Below are positions 46,273-57,906 of a stretch of DNA of 64,000 nucleotides, piece by piece; the stretch's first letter is position 1, and each line of letters starts with the position of its first letter. Both the position numbers and the translations under genes were made by a program. Origin of the DNA: Dromaius novaehollandiae (Eukaryota; Chordata; Aves; Casuariiformes; Dromaiidae); the NCBI RefSeq assembly GCF_036370855.1, contig NC_088099.1, positions 149,811,517 to 149,875,516 of the forward strand, read 5' to 3'. The notes beneath the pieces were generated by a model that saw only the letters and a list, made by a program, of their open reading frames with translations, was not told the DNA's origin and searched no databases.

Positions 46273-46407
46273 ATGGCGGCGCTGGCGCGGGCGCAGCGTT
46301 TCCGCCGCGGCCCCGCCTGCGTGCGGAGGCCGCTGCCGCGGGCGGCAGGAGACGCTGCGGCCTGCCGCGGGGGGCCCGGCGCCCGCCGTGGGGCCGGCGG
46401 GAGTGAG
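46273..46407 (+). CDS. RMDN1: RMDN1 exon 1 coding part (copy 1)
   Basis: RMDN1 (FAM82B) is a TPR-containing regulator of microtubule dynamics found at mitochondria and spindle microtubules. The ATG sits in GTCATGG, and 45 codons run to the donor after GAG (GTAGCC at 46408, a weak match). The peptide MAALARAQRFRRGPACVRRP is Arg-rich with no early acidic residue, like a mitochondrial presequence. Exon 1 ends in Glu and exon 2 begins with Val, the same E/V boundary as in the human protein. The frame is open well upstream, but only because of GC content. In copy 1 this 5' end is cut off from the rest of the gene by the duplication. Confidence 0.85.
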
Positions 46408-46609
46408 GTAGCCCGCGAGCGGCGCGGGGGGCTGCTGCTCCGGGGGGCGGCGGGCGGGATGCGTGACACCCCTACGGCCCCGCGCCGGGGCCCGCTCCGC
46501 CAGCGGGGGAGGCGGAGGGGGCCGCCGGCCGGGCCCTGAGCGGCGTGGGCCGGGGCCGCAGTGTGAGGTGGCGCCGGGGCGCGGTAGCGGGCCGGAGGAG
46601 CTGCAGGGC

Positions 46610-46641
<32 letters not shown>

Positions 46642-47094
46642 CGGCTTCCTCGGGAATTGCGGGCGCAGGAGCCGGGCTGCGCTGGTGGCGCTAATCCTGC
46701 CTGCGGGCCTGCGGTGTGAGACCTGTTATTTCAAAATCTAGGCTCCTTGAGTGCTTCTGAAAAATACAGGCTTTTTTTGTTGTTTCTTGCCATGTGTCTA
46801 CTGCTTTTCTTATTTATTTATTTTCAGTCTGTTGCTCAGTTTGTATTTTAAAGCATAATTATCAAGATTCCTTGGTGGAAAGCTTGGAAAGAAGCATTCC
46901 TGTTGATACTGTGTGTGTTGTTTTTATTTTTTTGTTATTCTTTCTTGTAACTTACGAAAGCCTTTTTTCTGTTTAAGTCCAAAATATAATTGTCGTTTTC
47001 TACAAACCAGATTCCAAAGTTCTGAAAATCAGGAGAACATGTTTGTATTCAGTGTAACAATATTTACTAATACACGTTTTACAATCACCTGCAG
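46408..47094 (+). other. RMDN1: RMDN1 intron 1 (copy 1)
   Basis: The first 300 bases are still in the CpG island and hold the GGC repeat; the rest is T-rich ordinary intron. The acceptor is CACCTGCAG. Confidence 0.8.
46612..46638. repeat. (GGC)9 trinucleotide repeat, copy 1
   Basis: Nine GGC units in RMDN1 intron 1 within the island. Copy 2 has ten. Confidence 0.92.
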
Positions 47095-47206
47095 GTGCTT
47101 GAAAAAGGCTTTAAAAGGGGGATTGCGCTGTCAACAGGGTCCTTTCTGGTTTATGAAACTTACAGGCTGATTTCTCGCTTTGCTGAGGTTCATGCAAGCT
47201 TCAAAG
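47095..47206 (+). CDS. RMDN1: RMDN1 exon 2 (copy 1)
   Basis: 112 bases from GTG CTT GAA, ending one base into a codon at GTAATA. It encodes VLEKGFKRGIALSTGSFLVY then ETYRLISRFAEVHASFK. It matches the human pattern of FKRG, a hydrophobic segment, ETY, IS and VHA; the hydrophobic stretch is the membrane-associated segment near the N terminus. The next exon would begin with the Val-Glu-Glu of KVEEI. No exon 3 is found before the duplication junction. Confidence 0.92.
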
Positions 47207-48412
47207 GTAATATTTTCAAATTTGGAAGTGTGCAGGTCATTCCAAGGCAAAGCTTGTCACTTTAGTGCCAGGATCATGTAAGAAAACTGTATAATGTTTT
47301 TAAGTTTCTCCACTATGTTCAGTGTGTTTCCATGGTAGGATGCTTTTGAATTACGTCAGAGTTTTAGAGCTTAGTGGTGGTTTAATAAGCAGTTCTTTCA
47401 AATGTTGCTGAAAGCAGGTCCAGCATCCTGTCCTGTGTAGGACATGACATGTGCACAGGGTGTGTGACAGCCATTTTGTTGCCCACACTTTAAATAGCTC
47501 CTTTTGAAAACAATATGGTTCAGTTGGGAGTGCAGTCCAAACTTTAATTAATTTTTAGACTCCTTACTTAATTGAGATTTTTAAGGTGAACACAGTGGAG
47601 TTCTCATTTAGTGTGGTTGAGCAGCACTGCAATCATGTTTCATAAAAAATGAGAAATAACTTTTTTTGGTCAACTTAAAAAAAGGAACAAAGGCCCTGCT
47701 TTACCTACCAGAAAAAGGATAGAGCAAGTGATAAAATGTTCTTTTCAAGATCTGAATAAAGATAGTCTCTCTACTGAAAGAAAAATACTATTATCTTAAA
47801 GGGATATTGTCACAGACTTAAGTTTCTTAAAACTTGCCTATCACATGGTAAATTAAAGGTGTTACAGAGAATGGAGTCTAACTGAAACACAAACTGTATA
47901 GATAGTAGTCAGTTCTGACAGCCTCTTTGTGTAGGTTTCAAAGAAGGAATGTCTTAAATCACTTACACTTTTAGAAATAAAAATGTAAACAATTGACTTT
48001 TGAAAGGATATCAAGCTATTTCATTTGCCACAGGAGAAGGAGCTTTAGTGAATAGATTTAAGATGGCTACTCAGTATACAAATAGGAAAATTTAGTTTGA
48101 ACGTGAGGAACATAAATAATGCTATTAAGTTGGCTGTAGCTTCTAGTGCTTTAATTCTCACATGATCTGACATTTGCAGTATCAAGAACAGCAGTATTAC
48201 TGTGATTTCGATGCAAGACAAGATATGGTCAAAATAAGAGAAAAAATAAATACTTAAAAAATACTCCTGAAGAAATAAATGCATAATAATTTAGATAAAA
48301 CACCTGGTGGGTAATGTTTTCAGAAGTTTGAGTTCTGAGCGTTCACAGAGTGGTTGAAGTTGGAAGGAGCCTCTGCAGATCATCTAATCATAGATAAGCT
48401 TACATCTAATCA
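47207..48412 (+). other. RMDN1: RMDN1 intron 2, start only, cut at the duplication junction (copy 1)
   Basis: Ordinary AT-rich intron sequence from the GTAATA donor to 48412, where CPNE3 intron sequence resumes. The last 70 bases hold a reversed CR1 tail and the junction micro-duplication. Confidence 0.85.
48344..48389 (-). mobile_element. CR1 3'-end fragment at the duplication junction
   Basis: The reverse complement reads GATGATCTGCAGAGGCTCC followed by TTCCAACTTCAACCACTCTG, the 3' terminus of CR1 as also seen at 39398-39440. It is only about 46 bases long and lies immediately left of the junction repeats. Confidence 0.75.
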
Positions 48413-48422
48413 TAATAAGCTT
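48380..48422. repeat. 22/21-bp micro-duplication at the tandem junction
   Basis: CATCTAATCATAGATAAGCTTA is followed directly by CATCTAATCATAATAAGCTTA, the same unit less one G. It then runs into the unit-start sequence TAATAAGCTTACAGG. The second half is shared with the left edge of the duplicated unit at 32129. Confidence 0.85.
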
Positions 48423-48734
48423 ACAGGAGACCAGTTACACAACTGATCACTAATAGATACACAAAAACTCCCTTATCTTTTTAATTAAATGTGAAGATTT
48501 ATATTTAAATGGAGAAGTGCTGTTCTAGGAATATCCCTGCAATAGTTGTAATTTATTTTAAAGCAGTCAATGTTATTCTGAAGTTATCGTTCTTCATTTT
48601 TCTTCTAGTGTAAGCAAAATCTTAATGGACCTGATTACTTCAACCAAACATAAGAATGAACATTTTAATGTTTCCTCTTTTGACAAGATTCCAATTTTAC
48701 TGCTTCATCACAGAAACAGCAATCACTTAAATAC

Positions 48735-48806
48735 CTTATTGTCCAATTTCCTTGCTTCTACTTCCAAAACAACTACTCTGTTATCCTTCACTTCTTCTGC
48801 TGTAAT
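48735..48806 (-). CDS. CPNE3: CPNE3 coding exon 4 (copy 2)
   Basis: Identical in sequence and borders to 32451-32522 ([12 protein letters not shown] to LDNK). It is the last exon before the junction, and its donor GTATTT is preserved. Confidence 0.92.
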
Positions 48807-51599
48807 CTAGGTAAAGAAAATAAGAAAGATTATGTATCTTGTATTCAGAAACTATGTCGTTTTCTCATACTGTTCACAACACTCCTATGACAGCTTCAAA
48901 ACAAATCATGTTTACTCAGAAATGAAGCATTAAGAAACGGGGGATAAAGAACAATTTGATTTGACATTGGGACTCACTACACATCACTGTCTGAAATACA
49001 TTTAAATTCAGTATTTAAGAATGATGACGTTGGCAATTAAAGATGCTGCCTGAACAGCAGGACGTCAGGTGCTTTACTCTAGCCCCAACTGATTTCGAAA
49101 ACTTCCCAGTGCACTTGGAAGTGGTCAAGTGCCTGCTGGCACACTGGCACATGCACAGATACTTCACCCCATGAGCTCTGTCTATTCCCCCTTGCTGTCA
49201 GAGATGCATGCAGTGAGTCTTCCACATGCAGAAGTTGGGCAACCTTCCCTTTTGAAAACAAAGAAATAATCAGTACAAAAAAATCCAGAATGCTGTAAGA
49301 TATTCTTTCTAGCACTGTGGATTAGACATGCTGTGTTCAAGCCACAAAACAAACCAAACAAACATACAATTTATTAAGGACAAATGCTGAAAAGAAGTAT
49401 TGTCTTACCGTAATACTGCCTTTTCCAGCAGGTCTGCCATTTTTAAGCACTAATGGTTTTGTTAAAGTCTTGGTAGAAACTATCTGCCAAAACAGAAGTT
49501 GAGTATCAAGCATTATTATTAGAGCAATCAAATTGTTTTTCAAATGCATGAAACGAGATAGTGACGTATTTTCATTTTAGGAATGTTTCCTTTGTCATGA
49601 AGATGAAAGGATTACATTTATTTCCTATTTTCCGCTACAAACAGATAGATAATACCTGATGCATTTCCAATGTAAAAATATACATATATGCAGATGAACA
49701 CATGCAGAGTTTCTGGAGCAGAATAAAACAAAATGCCTTATAGCAACATGATACACATAGATGGACAACAATAGTATCTTAAATTACAATCTGAAGTCGT
49801 TCTTAAGTTTTTCATAAATACCATTTAAATACATGCAAGCCACCTTTCATAAACTGCTTCAGCAAACATATTTATAAACACAACGTGTTTGTCATGCAAA
49901 TAAACATCAGCCTCCTCCTGTAGGGCTTCTAGTTGATTTTGTTTTATCCTTTTCAGGCAACGTTTTCCCAGAAGACACTCTACTCATTCTCTCGGTCTTT
50001 CTTTACTGTAAGAATTAATGACTAATTTGAAATTGTTAATTAATATTATTTCATAATGCCTCCTTTTTCCTAATGCACTTTAAATAAAAATAATTTAAAC
50101 ATAGAGGAGGAAAAATCGAGACTTTCCTGAGAAGAAATACCTTCAAAAGATCTACTAGAAAGCGCATGTTTGAAAAGAAGCTGCCTGAATGTGACAGCAC
50201 ATAGCGAAATTTTATAGCGAAATCGGGGAGACATCAACAGTAGGTGCAACCAGAATCACTGCTTGCCTCACATGGAAGGCAATCATTATCAAGATTAATA
50301 TGGTCCTTGTGAACACTCATACATTGTCATACACTAATTCTTTTATTTTTGGAGCATACAAATAAGAATTTGAGTATCAGTGTAAATAACTAGCAATTAT
50401 TACTTTGTGCGTACTGGCAGTCCTCTTACTCTTAGATAGCAATCTGGACAATCACCATTCTAGAGTAAATTTTAAGGCATTATCTCAAGATCCTTTGCAA
50501 ATAAAAAAGTAGATACTGAACTGAGGCTGGAAAAAAATAAATGGAATTCTATTTTCAAATTACAGTACCCTGCCTACACAAGAACATAGTGATAAATTTA
50601 AGATAAAAGTGATTAATGACTTGTGATAAGCTTGTATTTTTTTAATTACAAAGGAAATCATCTGCATACTTACTTGACCCAGCGTACATTCAAATTCTCC
50701 AAGGAAATCATCATCACTTAGATCAAAGGTCTTGTTGTCAATGTCATATATTCCAAATTTAAGTTTCTGAACAAGCTCAAAATAATAATCGATTAGGAAT
50801 TTCTTGGCAAACTTTGGGTTCAAGGAATTCTTAATTCTTTCTGTGCGATCAACCTGGAGTTAGAAAGATATCGCTTTACCCAGAATTTCACCAGCCAGTT
50901 CAAACAACTACAATAAGCACCCAAATCAAATCACTTATTATTAAAGGCCTTCAGAAGAATCTTCTTAGTTAAAATATAAAGACATACATTGCTACAGATC
51001 TTTTCATCAAATATAACTAACCACTGTATGTTACAAAATCCACTGCTGTGAGTCAGAGATATTTGAGAAATGGTTTCTCTTTGCTCCCTTTTAGTATCTA
51101 CTCCCATATCTACTCCTGTGTGGGAAAGATCAACATAAAGGCAGCATATTTTCAGATCCAAGATGAGACCACAGTTTTGAAGGACTGTATTTATAAAAAC
51201 ACACTTAAGCACTGGAAGGCTTCTGTCTGTCCACACATGCTTAGGGGAAATAGTACTATAAATAGTAAGCAGATTTAAGTACTTCTTAGAAAAGAATTCT
51301 TGTGTGCTACCTGTATACCTATTACAGACATAAGCTAATGAGAAGTATTCAGTGGTACTGGTAAATAATTAAAATATTTTAATGAAATTTTATGCTCCAG
51401 TGTTCGAATAAGGTCCAACAAATTAGACTGTATTTTCAGCAGGATCATGAGAAGCATCACACTTTACCTCATACCACTGCTGACCACTTGTGTTCTGGAG
51501 AAGGACACACAGCGGGTCTGACTTGGAACCAACATCTTTATCCAGGAGATCAGTGCAGGCAACAGTCAGCTCCACCTTCGTCACACACTGTGCCGCCAT
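48735..51599 (-). CDS. CPNE3: CPNE3 5' partial copy (coding exons 1-4, copy 2)
   Basis: Second copy of the first four CPNE3 coding exons: 51599-51468, 50853-50674, 49483-49409 and 48806-48735, encoding residues 1-153, that is C2A and the first strands of C2B. Start codon, splice sites and frames are all intact. The next exon in mRNA direction would be coding exon 5, but the sequence instead meets the junction at 48412 and enters reversed RMDN1 intron. Alone it is a truncated gene. If transcription continued to copy 1 it could splice onward. It may not exist if the duplication is an assembly effect. Confidence 0.9.
49409..49483 (-). CDS. CPNE3: CPNE3 coding exon 3 (copy 2)
   Basis: Repeat of 33125-33199 with the same splice sites. 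Confidence 0.92.
50674..50853 (-). CDS. CPNE3: CPNE3 coding exon 2 (copy 2)
   Basis: Repeat of 34390-34569, with the C2A loop-3 aspartates intact. Confidence 0.92.
51468..51599 (-). CDS. CPNE3: CPNE3 coding exon 1 with ATG (copy 2)
   Basis: Repeat of 35184-35315. The ATG is at 51599-51597. Confidence 0.92.
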
Positions 51600-54443
51600 T
51601 TGCTAAGCTAGAAAGTAGCAATAAAAAGTCATCGTTAAAAAAGGGATTAAAAAGGAAACATTGGAAATTTCACAGGGCATTATTCCTCTGACTGATCATT
51701 AGAATCATTAGCTTGTCAGCGTGAGATCTGAGACTCTAAAATGCCATCTTAAAGATTTATGATGTACTGACATTATCGAGAAAACTGTCACACTTTTGGC
51801 TTTACCACATAGGGATAAAACTTCACTTCAAAATCTGCATATAAGAAACAAGATCAAGTTTCTTAGAAAGCCTGGGGACCCACATGGAACGTAGGATACA
51901 CCACGAAGGAAGCACAGTGGTTCAAACTATTGACAATAAAGTCTGTCACATGTTTTCATGCCCAGGTTTTTAGAAAACCAGGTAAACTTTAAATTACATC
52001 CTGTAAAACACACATGAATGCCAGTATCTTACAACATAGCTATGAATAAAAACTTAATGAATTAGAAAAAATCACATGAAATACTCTCCCACCAATGCTC
52101 TGTAACAAGCCATGAGTTTGGCAGAACTAGAAAATTAGTTAAATGTTTATTGTCGGTAACAGGAATATATGATCTTGTCTTAATAAATCTTCCAAATGAA
52201 ATATAATTTTTGTAATAGGGATAAACAACTCTGAAGTCAAGTAACATATTAGGAGGAAGTGTTCTTTCTGTGGGCTCATAAAAAAAAATAAAATAAAGGC
52301 TTTCTCACATTTCCTCTGAAGTAACTCCATCATTCTCTACTGGAGCTAAGATTACACCAGCAGATAATTACAAACCTATAAAACAGCTTCATTGGCAAGT
52401 ATGAATCCCACCCTGGGATAACAGGCATTTTCAAGCCAGACTTTGTCTGAGCAGCAGACAGATACTTTCTTTATATCCAGCCTCTCAACTATACTGCAAA
52501 GGAATACAGCTGATCTTTTCTGACACCTCTTTGGGAAGTAAGCCTCAGCAGTACAGTTGCCCTTGACTCTGAAAGCAGTACTAAAACTTCCCAGAGACCA
52601 ACCTTCAAAAGCAATCTATCTTGGGAGTTCCCAAACCTCTCTACCTTCACGTTCTCCTTCTCCATAGTAAGAGCCCGCAGTTGAGGTGCAGGGTCATTCT
52701 GGATCAACTGACCTTGAAAATGCATGAGAGGCAAAAAGGAGTAAGGAAGGAAAGGCATCTGCTTCCATCTAGCCAGTTCACTTCCATCACATGGTATACT
52801 ACACATTGCAGTGTATCTGAACCAGAAACTATATTTAACCCAAACTCTCTCTCTTCACTGTATTTATACAACTTTCAGTGAAAAGGAATTTATTTTAGAG
52901 GCAAAACAAGAAAGAAAAAAAAAGACAAGAAAGAGGAACAATGAACTGTAAATGCAGGAAAAGGAAACACTGCAGTCAGAGTTTCCTGAGGTTTCTTATA
53001 TTTCACTTGGCCATGTTTCATATCTTGCCTCTCCATCTCTGTTTTGCTGGCTTAGAGATTGACCTTTTGGGACTGCTAATAGAATATGAATAATCTGTAA
53101 TGCAACCACCGAAACATCCATGCACGCGCATTATTTATAAGAAGCACAGCAGATTTACAGAAATCCTCTATACCTCCCAAGCACCTAAATGTGATTCCAT
53201 CTTTGAGCACACTTTCCTCCTCTGACTTTACCAAGTTTTGGTCACAGTCTTTGGGGGGAAAAAAGTGAAGCTCCAAGTATTTAAGTTGTTTTCAAGCCAA
53301 TGTTTTTGAGCCTTAGAAAGCGCATCTTTAGGAAGCAGTCTGCTCCCTTTTTCCTGGTTCTCTTTTTATATAGGCATTTTCCATTCCTTATTCCTTCTCC
53401 GGCTGCCAGACGGAACTCATTAAAGGCCAGTGGCCTTGCCCATAGGACCCAGTGCAGAGCAGAGCAAAGCATGACTCCTTAATGGCTGTTTCCAGAAAAG
53501 CAATCTCATGCCTACAAAATGATGTTCTAATCTCCAGTGATGCTACAACAGCATGCACAAAGTGCTTTCCTGAAATGAAAGAGAATTCAAACTTGGACTA
53601 GGACATGTTATCAAAACAGTCAAAATTTTCTTGCTCTAACTTCACCGAAACTCTAAAGAGTAAGGTAAACCTTAAATAAAGTTCTCTCCTTTAACACAGA
53701 GAGAAAAGGAATGAACAAACTGCTCACTATCTCTTCATTGAAATACAAATGCTGCTGTTTGAGACATAATAATTAGGTTGATAGTAGCTAAAAGACACAA
53801 CTGCTTATGAGAACATGCATTTATCTGAGTGGAGGAAACTGAATTTGAAACCCAGATATAAAAGCAAAACCTGCCAAGCCCTGAGATGGTCTTTTACCCT
53901 CTCCATCTCCAGTTTTGTAAAATGCGAGATGAAAATAATGCAAATTATTTTCCTTGGAAATTCTGAAAATATTAGGAATAAATATTTATATAATTGAAAA
54001 GGTCTGTAATATTTTTAAAGCATATGAAGAAATAATTTTATTATACTTGAAAAAATGACAGTATATTTCTCCATAATAATGCAAGACTGATGCTTTTATA
54101 GTATATGATTGTGTACAACCTGATTTTTAATAAAATAAACATTAATAGATAACAATATACTTACCAGTGAGAAAAAGTCATACTTTATTAACTCAAAATA
54201 CAATATTTATGATAGCAAAAGTTTTAACACAGGTATAAACAACAGATATTTCTCTCTCAATGTTACAGTCATTACAGAACTTGTGGGGTCATGCAGATCC
54301 TTCACACGTGCAAAATCAGAAGTCTTTTAAACAGTAGCTGTTGCAGCTCTGCACATGCTGTATAAAACCTCGTAATCCCTCGTAAAAAACGCATAAAGGG
54401 GAGAACAACCACAGCTCCACCCAATTCTTCTCATGTTTGAAAG

Positions 54444-55729
54444 CCTGTGTTAGCTGACACGTGAAGGACAAGAAGGTGATTGGGAATAGTTAGTGTGGAT
54501 TTATAAAGGGAAAATCGTGCTTAACCAACCTGATAGCCTTCTGCAAGATGACTGGCTAGGCAAATGGCAGGAGAGCAGAGGATATCATTTATCTCTGCTT
54601 CAGTAAGGCTTTTGATAGTATCCCATAACATCCTCATAGACAAACTGATTAAGTACAGGCTAGATAAGTAGACAGAGAGGTGGATTGAAAATTAGCTGAA
54701 ATTCGGAGCTCCAAGGTTGTGATCAGAAGCACAAAGCCCAGCTGGAGGCCGGTCACTAATGGCATACCCCAGGGGTTATTACTGAAGCTAATACTGTTCA
54801 GCACTTTCATTAACAACCTGGATGATGGGGCTGAACACACCCTCAGCAAGTTTGCAGACAATAAAAAATGGGAAGAAGTGGCTGATACACCAGATGGTAG
54901 TGCTGCCATTCAGAGGGACCTTGACAGGCTGCAGAAACGGGCTAACACAGATTTCATGAAGCTCAACAAAGGCCCCCCCACACTTCTGGAGAGGAATAAC
55001 TTCATGCACAAGTACAGGCTGCGGGTCAATCAGCTGGAGAGTAGCTCTGCAGAGAAGGACCTGGGAATCCTGGTGGACAATATGTTGAATAGAAGCCAGC
55101 AATGAGCCCTGAGGGCAAAGAAGGCCAATGGTATCCTGGACTGCATTAGGAAAAGTGTTGCCAGCAGGGGAAGGGAACTGATCCTTTCCCTCTACTCAGC
55201 ACTGGTAAGGCCGCATCCGGAGTGCTGTGTCCAGTGCTGGGGTCCCCAGTACAAGAAAGACATGGACATACTGGAGCAAGTCCAGTGAAGAGCCACAAAG
55301 ATGATTAAGGGACTGAAGCAACTCTCATATGAGGAGAAGCTGAGAGGGTTGGGACTGTTCAGCCTGGAGAAGAAAAGGCTCGGGGGGCTTTTATCAATGT
55401 TTATAAATATGTGGTGGGAGTGTTTAAAGAAGACAGAGTCAGATTCTTCTCAGTGGTGCCCAGTGACAGGACAAGAGGCAATGGACACAAATGGAAACTC
55501 AAGAAATTCTGTCCGAATGTAAAAAAAAGCATTTTTTCATTGTAAGGGTTGTTGACCACTGGTACAGGTTGTACAGAGAGGTTAGGGAGTCTCCATCCTT
55601 GGAGATGTTCAGAACCTGACTGGACACGGTCCTGGACAACCTGCTGTGGCTGACCTGTTATGGCAGGGGAGTTGGACCAGATGATCTCCAAAGGTCCTTT
55701 CCAGCCTCAACTAGTCTGTGATTCTGTGA
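54444..55729 (+). mobile_element. CR1 LINE fragment (copy 2)
   Basis: Same CR1 fragment as at 38160-39445, with the same FADN change and the same stops, carried along by the tandem duplication and not an independent insertion. Confidence 0.93.
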
Positions 55730-57864
55730 AAACTCGCAAAGCAGATTTGGAGGTTAGATGGTAGGATGTCCAAAGATAATAAACATTTCCAAGGATCAAA
55801 GTCACTGTCAGGTAAGTAGGCATCCTCTTTTTGAAGACATGGTGGAACACAAAATGTGGCAAACTATAAACCTTTCAGGGTGGTGGAGATAAGGAATCCC
55901 AGCTGCACTAGTATATTAGCTCTTGAAATACCATTCTACAACACACAACATCAGATGCAAAATGTTTCAGATATATGACTGGATTATTTGCAGATTTGGG
56001 ATACTGGAATCATTTTAGATAGACAGATTGTGTTGCCTGGTTTCTGGCAGGGTGAGTTCTGACTTCGAGTAGGGAAGATACATCATATAACAGGACACTA
56101 ATTTATTTATTCAGTTAGTTCTTATCATGAAAGTAACCTGTGCTTCCCACTGGCTAAATACATCCAAAACCTCCGCTTTTCCCAATCCTTCAACTGTTTG
56201 TCCTCCAAGCAGGGTACACCAAAAAGTAAGGTAAAGCATGCCAAATTGGAGCCAGATGACAACTTGATATTGTTTTTAATTGGAATAGCTTTTATGATCA
56301 CAGGAATGTATCAGGCTCTTAAAAAACATCGACAACTCTGGATAAGACTGACAATTACTATATAAAGAGAATGGCAGAGCTGACAACATCCAGACTCTTA
56401 GCTGCAGTAATGTATGGTCACAAAGGAGATGCTTTCACCTGATCCTGTGACACATCTGAGGCATTCAAGAGCATGATTAGGTCTACTAAACATATTACGG
56501 GTCCTTCTGCTTCAGCTGTGATTATCAAAGGGAAACTGTAAATCAAAGATTAGTCTTGTCTTGCAGTTACACTGATCATAATGTTCTCACAATTCTACTA
56601 ATGATTCTACTGAAGACAAGCAGTATCCCCCAAATAACCTGGCCTATGTCAGCTTTTAAACAGAAACTAAAAACACATAGCATTCTGCTTGGAAGGGAAA
56701 GATCTATTATCAGCATCTTCTTCTAACAGAGCACTTAGGAACTGCCAGACTGTAACAATCATGTCAATGCTGCAATACCAGAGGAGAGTACAGGCTTGCC
56801 CAGATGACTCTCTAGGGTAGTACAATTATATGTTCACAGTTACAGCTGCTTAAGTCAAATTTGACAAGCAGAAATACATGATTACATAAAGACGAAAGGC
56901 CTAATAATGTGAGCACTGCTCTAGCTGGGTTTGGCATCACCACCTTTAGTAACAAGTCTCTAACATTTTCTGATTTAAGAAAGCTGTTGCTGTCATGGGA
57001 CATTTTCTGCCTCCTGTAAACTACAAATGACAATACAGCAATAATCTGTATTCTGTATTCACCATGGAGCCCTGATGGACAGAGAAAAAGTAAGGGAAAC
57101 ACTTCAGAACTTGCTAATACAGTATGTTTCTGATCAGCTAATCTTCCAGCTACAGATGCTCCAACACTTAAATGCGTTATGCAAACTACGTACCAGATAG
57201 AAAAAGGCAGTACCATACAACAAGTAGTGGTCTGCTTCTCCCAGAAATATCAAGCATTTCCCATGACGCTGGACAGATGACAACATGGAAATAAATAAAT
57301 TATGTAGATACACTATAAAATGAAAGTCTTGAAACAATTCTTATCTTGAAATAACAAAGGTGAAGCTTTACTGTCCTGAATGTAAAAGGAATGCAATTAT
57401 TCGGTCTCTACTCTTTCAGATAGGACTAAGACACCACTTCTTGCAAATAGGTATTTTTGTGCTAAACATCTCTAAGCCTGTACTGCTTGGAACCTCTTCT
57501 ACAGAGGTACATCAGACAAAGCAAACGCAGGACATCTTGCAACAGCCTTTCACAAGAAAGGTTCCAGTGAGGAGCTGGGACAAAGGTAGACAAAACAGAA
57601 ATTAAAGAAAATAACCAGGGAGACAACATCCATCTAACAAATAAAACCTGCGACAGCACTCAATACATAATCTCAGCATTAGCCTCTACTATCTCTTTGT
57701 AACGGTTGCAAACACAAAGAAGCTAACCATGCACAAGCAGGGAACAATAACGTGCCAGGAAAATGTCACTGCTACTGTGAGAAGCAGACAATCAAGCTGT
57801 GACAAACAAGGATGCTTTCCTCCACCGAGGGGGCTGGTAGTGACAATTTATAATATGGCACTGG

Positions 57865-57866
<2 letters not shown>

Positions 57867-57902
<36 letters not shown>
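57867..57902. repeat. (TG)18 microsatellite, copy 2
   Basis: 36 bases of TG, two units longer than copy 1. Confidence 0.93.

Positions 57903-57906
<4 letters not shown>

Larger units (their letters stand above)
45430..46720. promoter_or_regulatory. CpG island and bidirectional CPNE3/RMDN1 promoter (copy 1)
   Basis: There is an abrupt change from AT-rich DNA to GC-rich, CpG-dense DNA with many GC boxes (CCCCGCCC/GGGGCGGG), no TATA box, a perfect NRF1-type site and YY1-like ATGGCGGC at the RMDN1 start. CPNE3 is transcribed leftward and RMDN1 rightward from it, the usual head-to-head layout. The island gives long open frames in all directions; these reflect composition and are not genes. Confidence 0.88.

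Noticed and set aside
45431-46741. Long overlapping open frames of 200-250 codons on both strands in the CpG island, and their repeats at 61719-63027
   Set aside because: They overlap in several frames at once, are Ala/Arg/Gly/Pro-rich and follow from the lack of AT-rich stop codons. Only the RMDN1 exon 1 frame is supported, by its E/V boundary and an exact join to exon 2.
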